DNA of 58,448 nt from an uncultured Ruminococcus sp. (lineage in GTDB: Bacteria; Bacillota; Clostridia; Oscillospirales; Ruminococcaceae). Below the pieces are notes generated by a model. The model did not search any database. It saw nothing but the letters and a program-made list of their open reading frames with translations, and was not told the DNA's origin. This document shows, piece by piece, positions 58,446 to 58,448 of this stretch. How positions within the stretch are numbered: the stretch's first letter is position 1; each line of letters begins with the position of its first letter. The translations under genes were made by a program, and so were the position numbers. The stretch lies in assembly GCA_937907215.1 (NCBI GenBank), contig CALESG010000136.1:1-58448 (forward strand), given 5' to 3'.

Positions 58446-58448
58446 AAA

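Larger units (their letters stand above)
55872..58448 (+). mobile_element. One end of an integrative and conjugative element (partial)
   Basis: Right after tRNA-Arg the DNA changes: C/G-rich third positions, longer GC tracts, and genes of a plasmid-partition type (parA, parB) with a small companion gene, as at the start of Tn1549-like and related Firmicutes ICEs. A TGCTAAT repeat array lies just inside the junction. The integrase, conjugation genes and distal end are beyond the window, so the family call is provisional. Confidence 0.7.

Overview
The window is a low-GC, AT-rich chromosomal segment from an endospore-forming member of the Clostridia, most likely a Ruminococcus-type (Oscillospirales) gut bacterium. 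The evidence is sporulation genes (spoIIR, sigG), the SCIFF ranthipeptide locus typical of Clostridia, two proteins with C-terminal dockerin modules and Thr-rich linkers as in cellulosome or amylosome-forming ruminococci, strong AGGAGG ribosome sites and many TTGACA-17-TATAAT promoters. The species cannot be fixed from sequence alone.

Layout. 1-3.8 kb: tRNA-Lys and tRNA-Leu, a patatin-like lipase, an ECF sigma factor with a membrane partner, and tRNA-Gln. 3.8-7.7 kb: lepA, a zinc-ribbon membrane protein, hemW and spoIIR. 7.7-9.2 kb: infC-rpmI-rplT behind a consensus promoter and an L20-type attenuator leader; infC starts with AUC. 9.2-26.8 kb: a dense, often overlapping run of housekeeping genes (TrmH-type methylase, dprA, topA, trmFO, plsX, rnc, Elp3-like radical SAM, smc, ftsY, rdgB, yhbY, nadD, yqeK, LCP ligase, rsfS). 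26.9-35.5 kb: leuS, rpsU with a long leader, yqeG, aroQ, M24 peptidase, efp, an acidic zinc-ribbon protein and the nfnAB electron-bifurcating pair. 35.5-40 kb: an unusual yajC, a lysozyme-like dockerin protein, a cluster of palindromes, TIGR04086, and scfA-scfB. 40-44.3 kb: an Rrf2/IscR-type regulator and iscS-iscU-nadA-mnmA, with a shared operator. 44.3-47.6 kb (minus strand): an ECF sigma factor overlapping a transmembrane protein that ends in a dockerin. 47.6-55.6 kb: MATE exporter, a fluoride-riboswitch-controlled cation/proton antiporter, an XRE repressor facing a 58-residue ORF, sigG, shikimate kinase, MGMT-family protein, nadE and pyrE. 55.6-58.4 kb: a tRNA-like relic, tRNA-Arg(CCT), then an abrupt change to GC-richer DNA with a TGCTAAT repeat array and parA-parB, read as one end of an integrative and conjugative element at the tRNA.

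How the genes work together. The central blocks are translation, tRNA modification, chromosome segregation and NAD supply (nadA, nadD and nadE all present). The Fe-S operon couples cluster assembly (iscS, iscU) to an Fe-S enzyme (nadA) and a sulfur-transfer enzyme (mnmA) that uses IscS persulfide. Signal-transduction and surface functions are layered on top: two ECF sigma/membrane-protein pairs, dockerin proteins and SCIFF.

Most notable are the sigma factor paired with a dockerin-bearing membrane protein, a three-copy family of small MITE-like elements with terminal inverted repeats and apparent 4-bp target duplications, the shared CCTAT-N7-ATAGG operator, the fluoride riboswitch, and the repeat array plus tRNA relic at the ICE junction.
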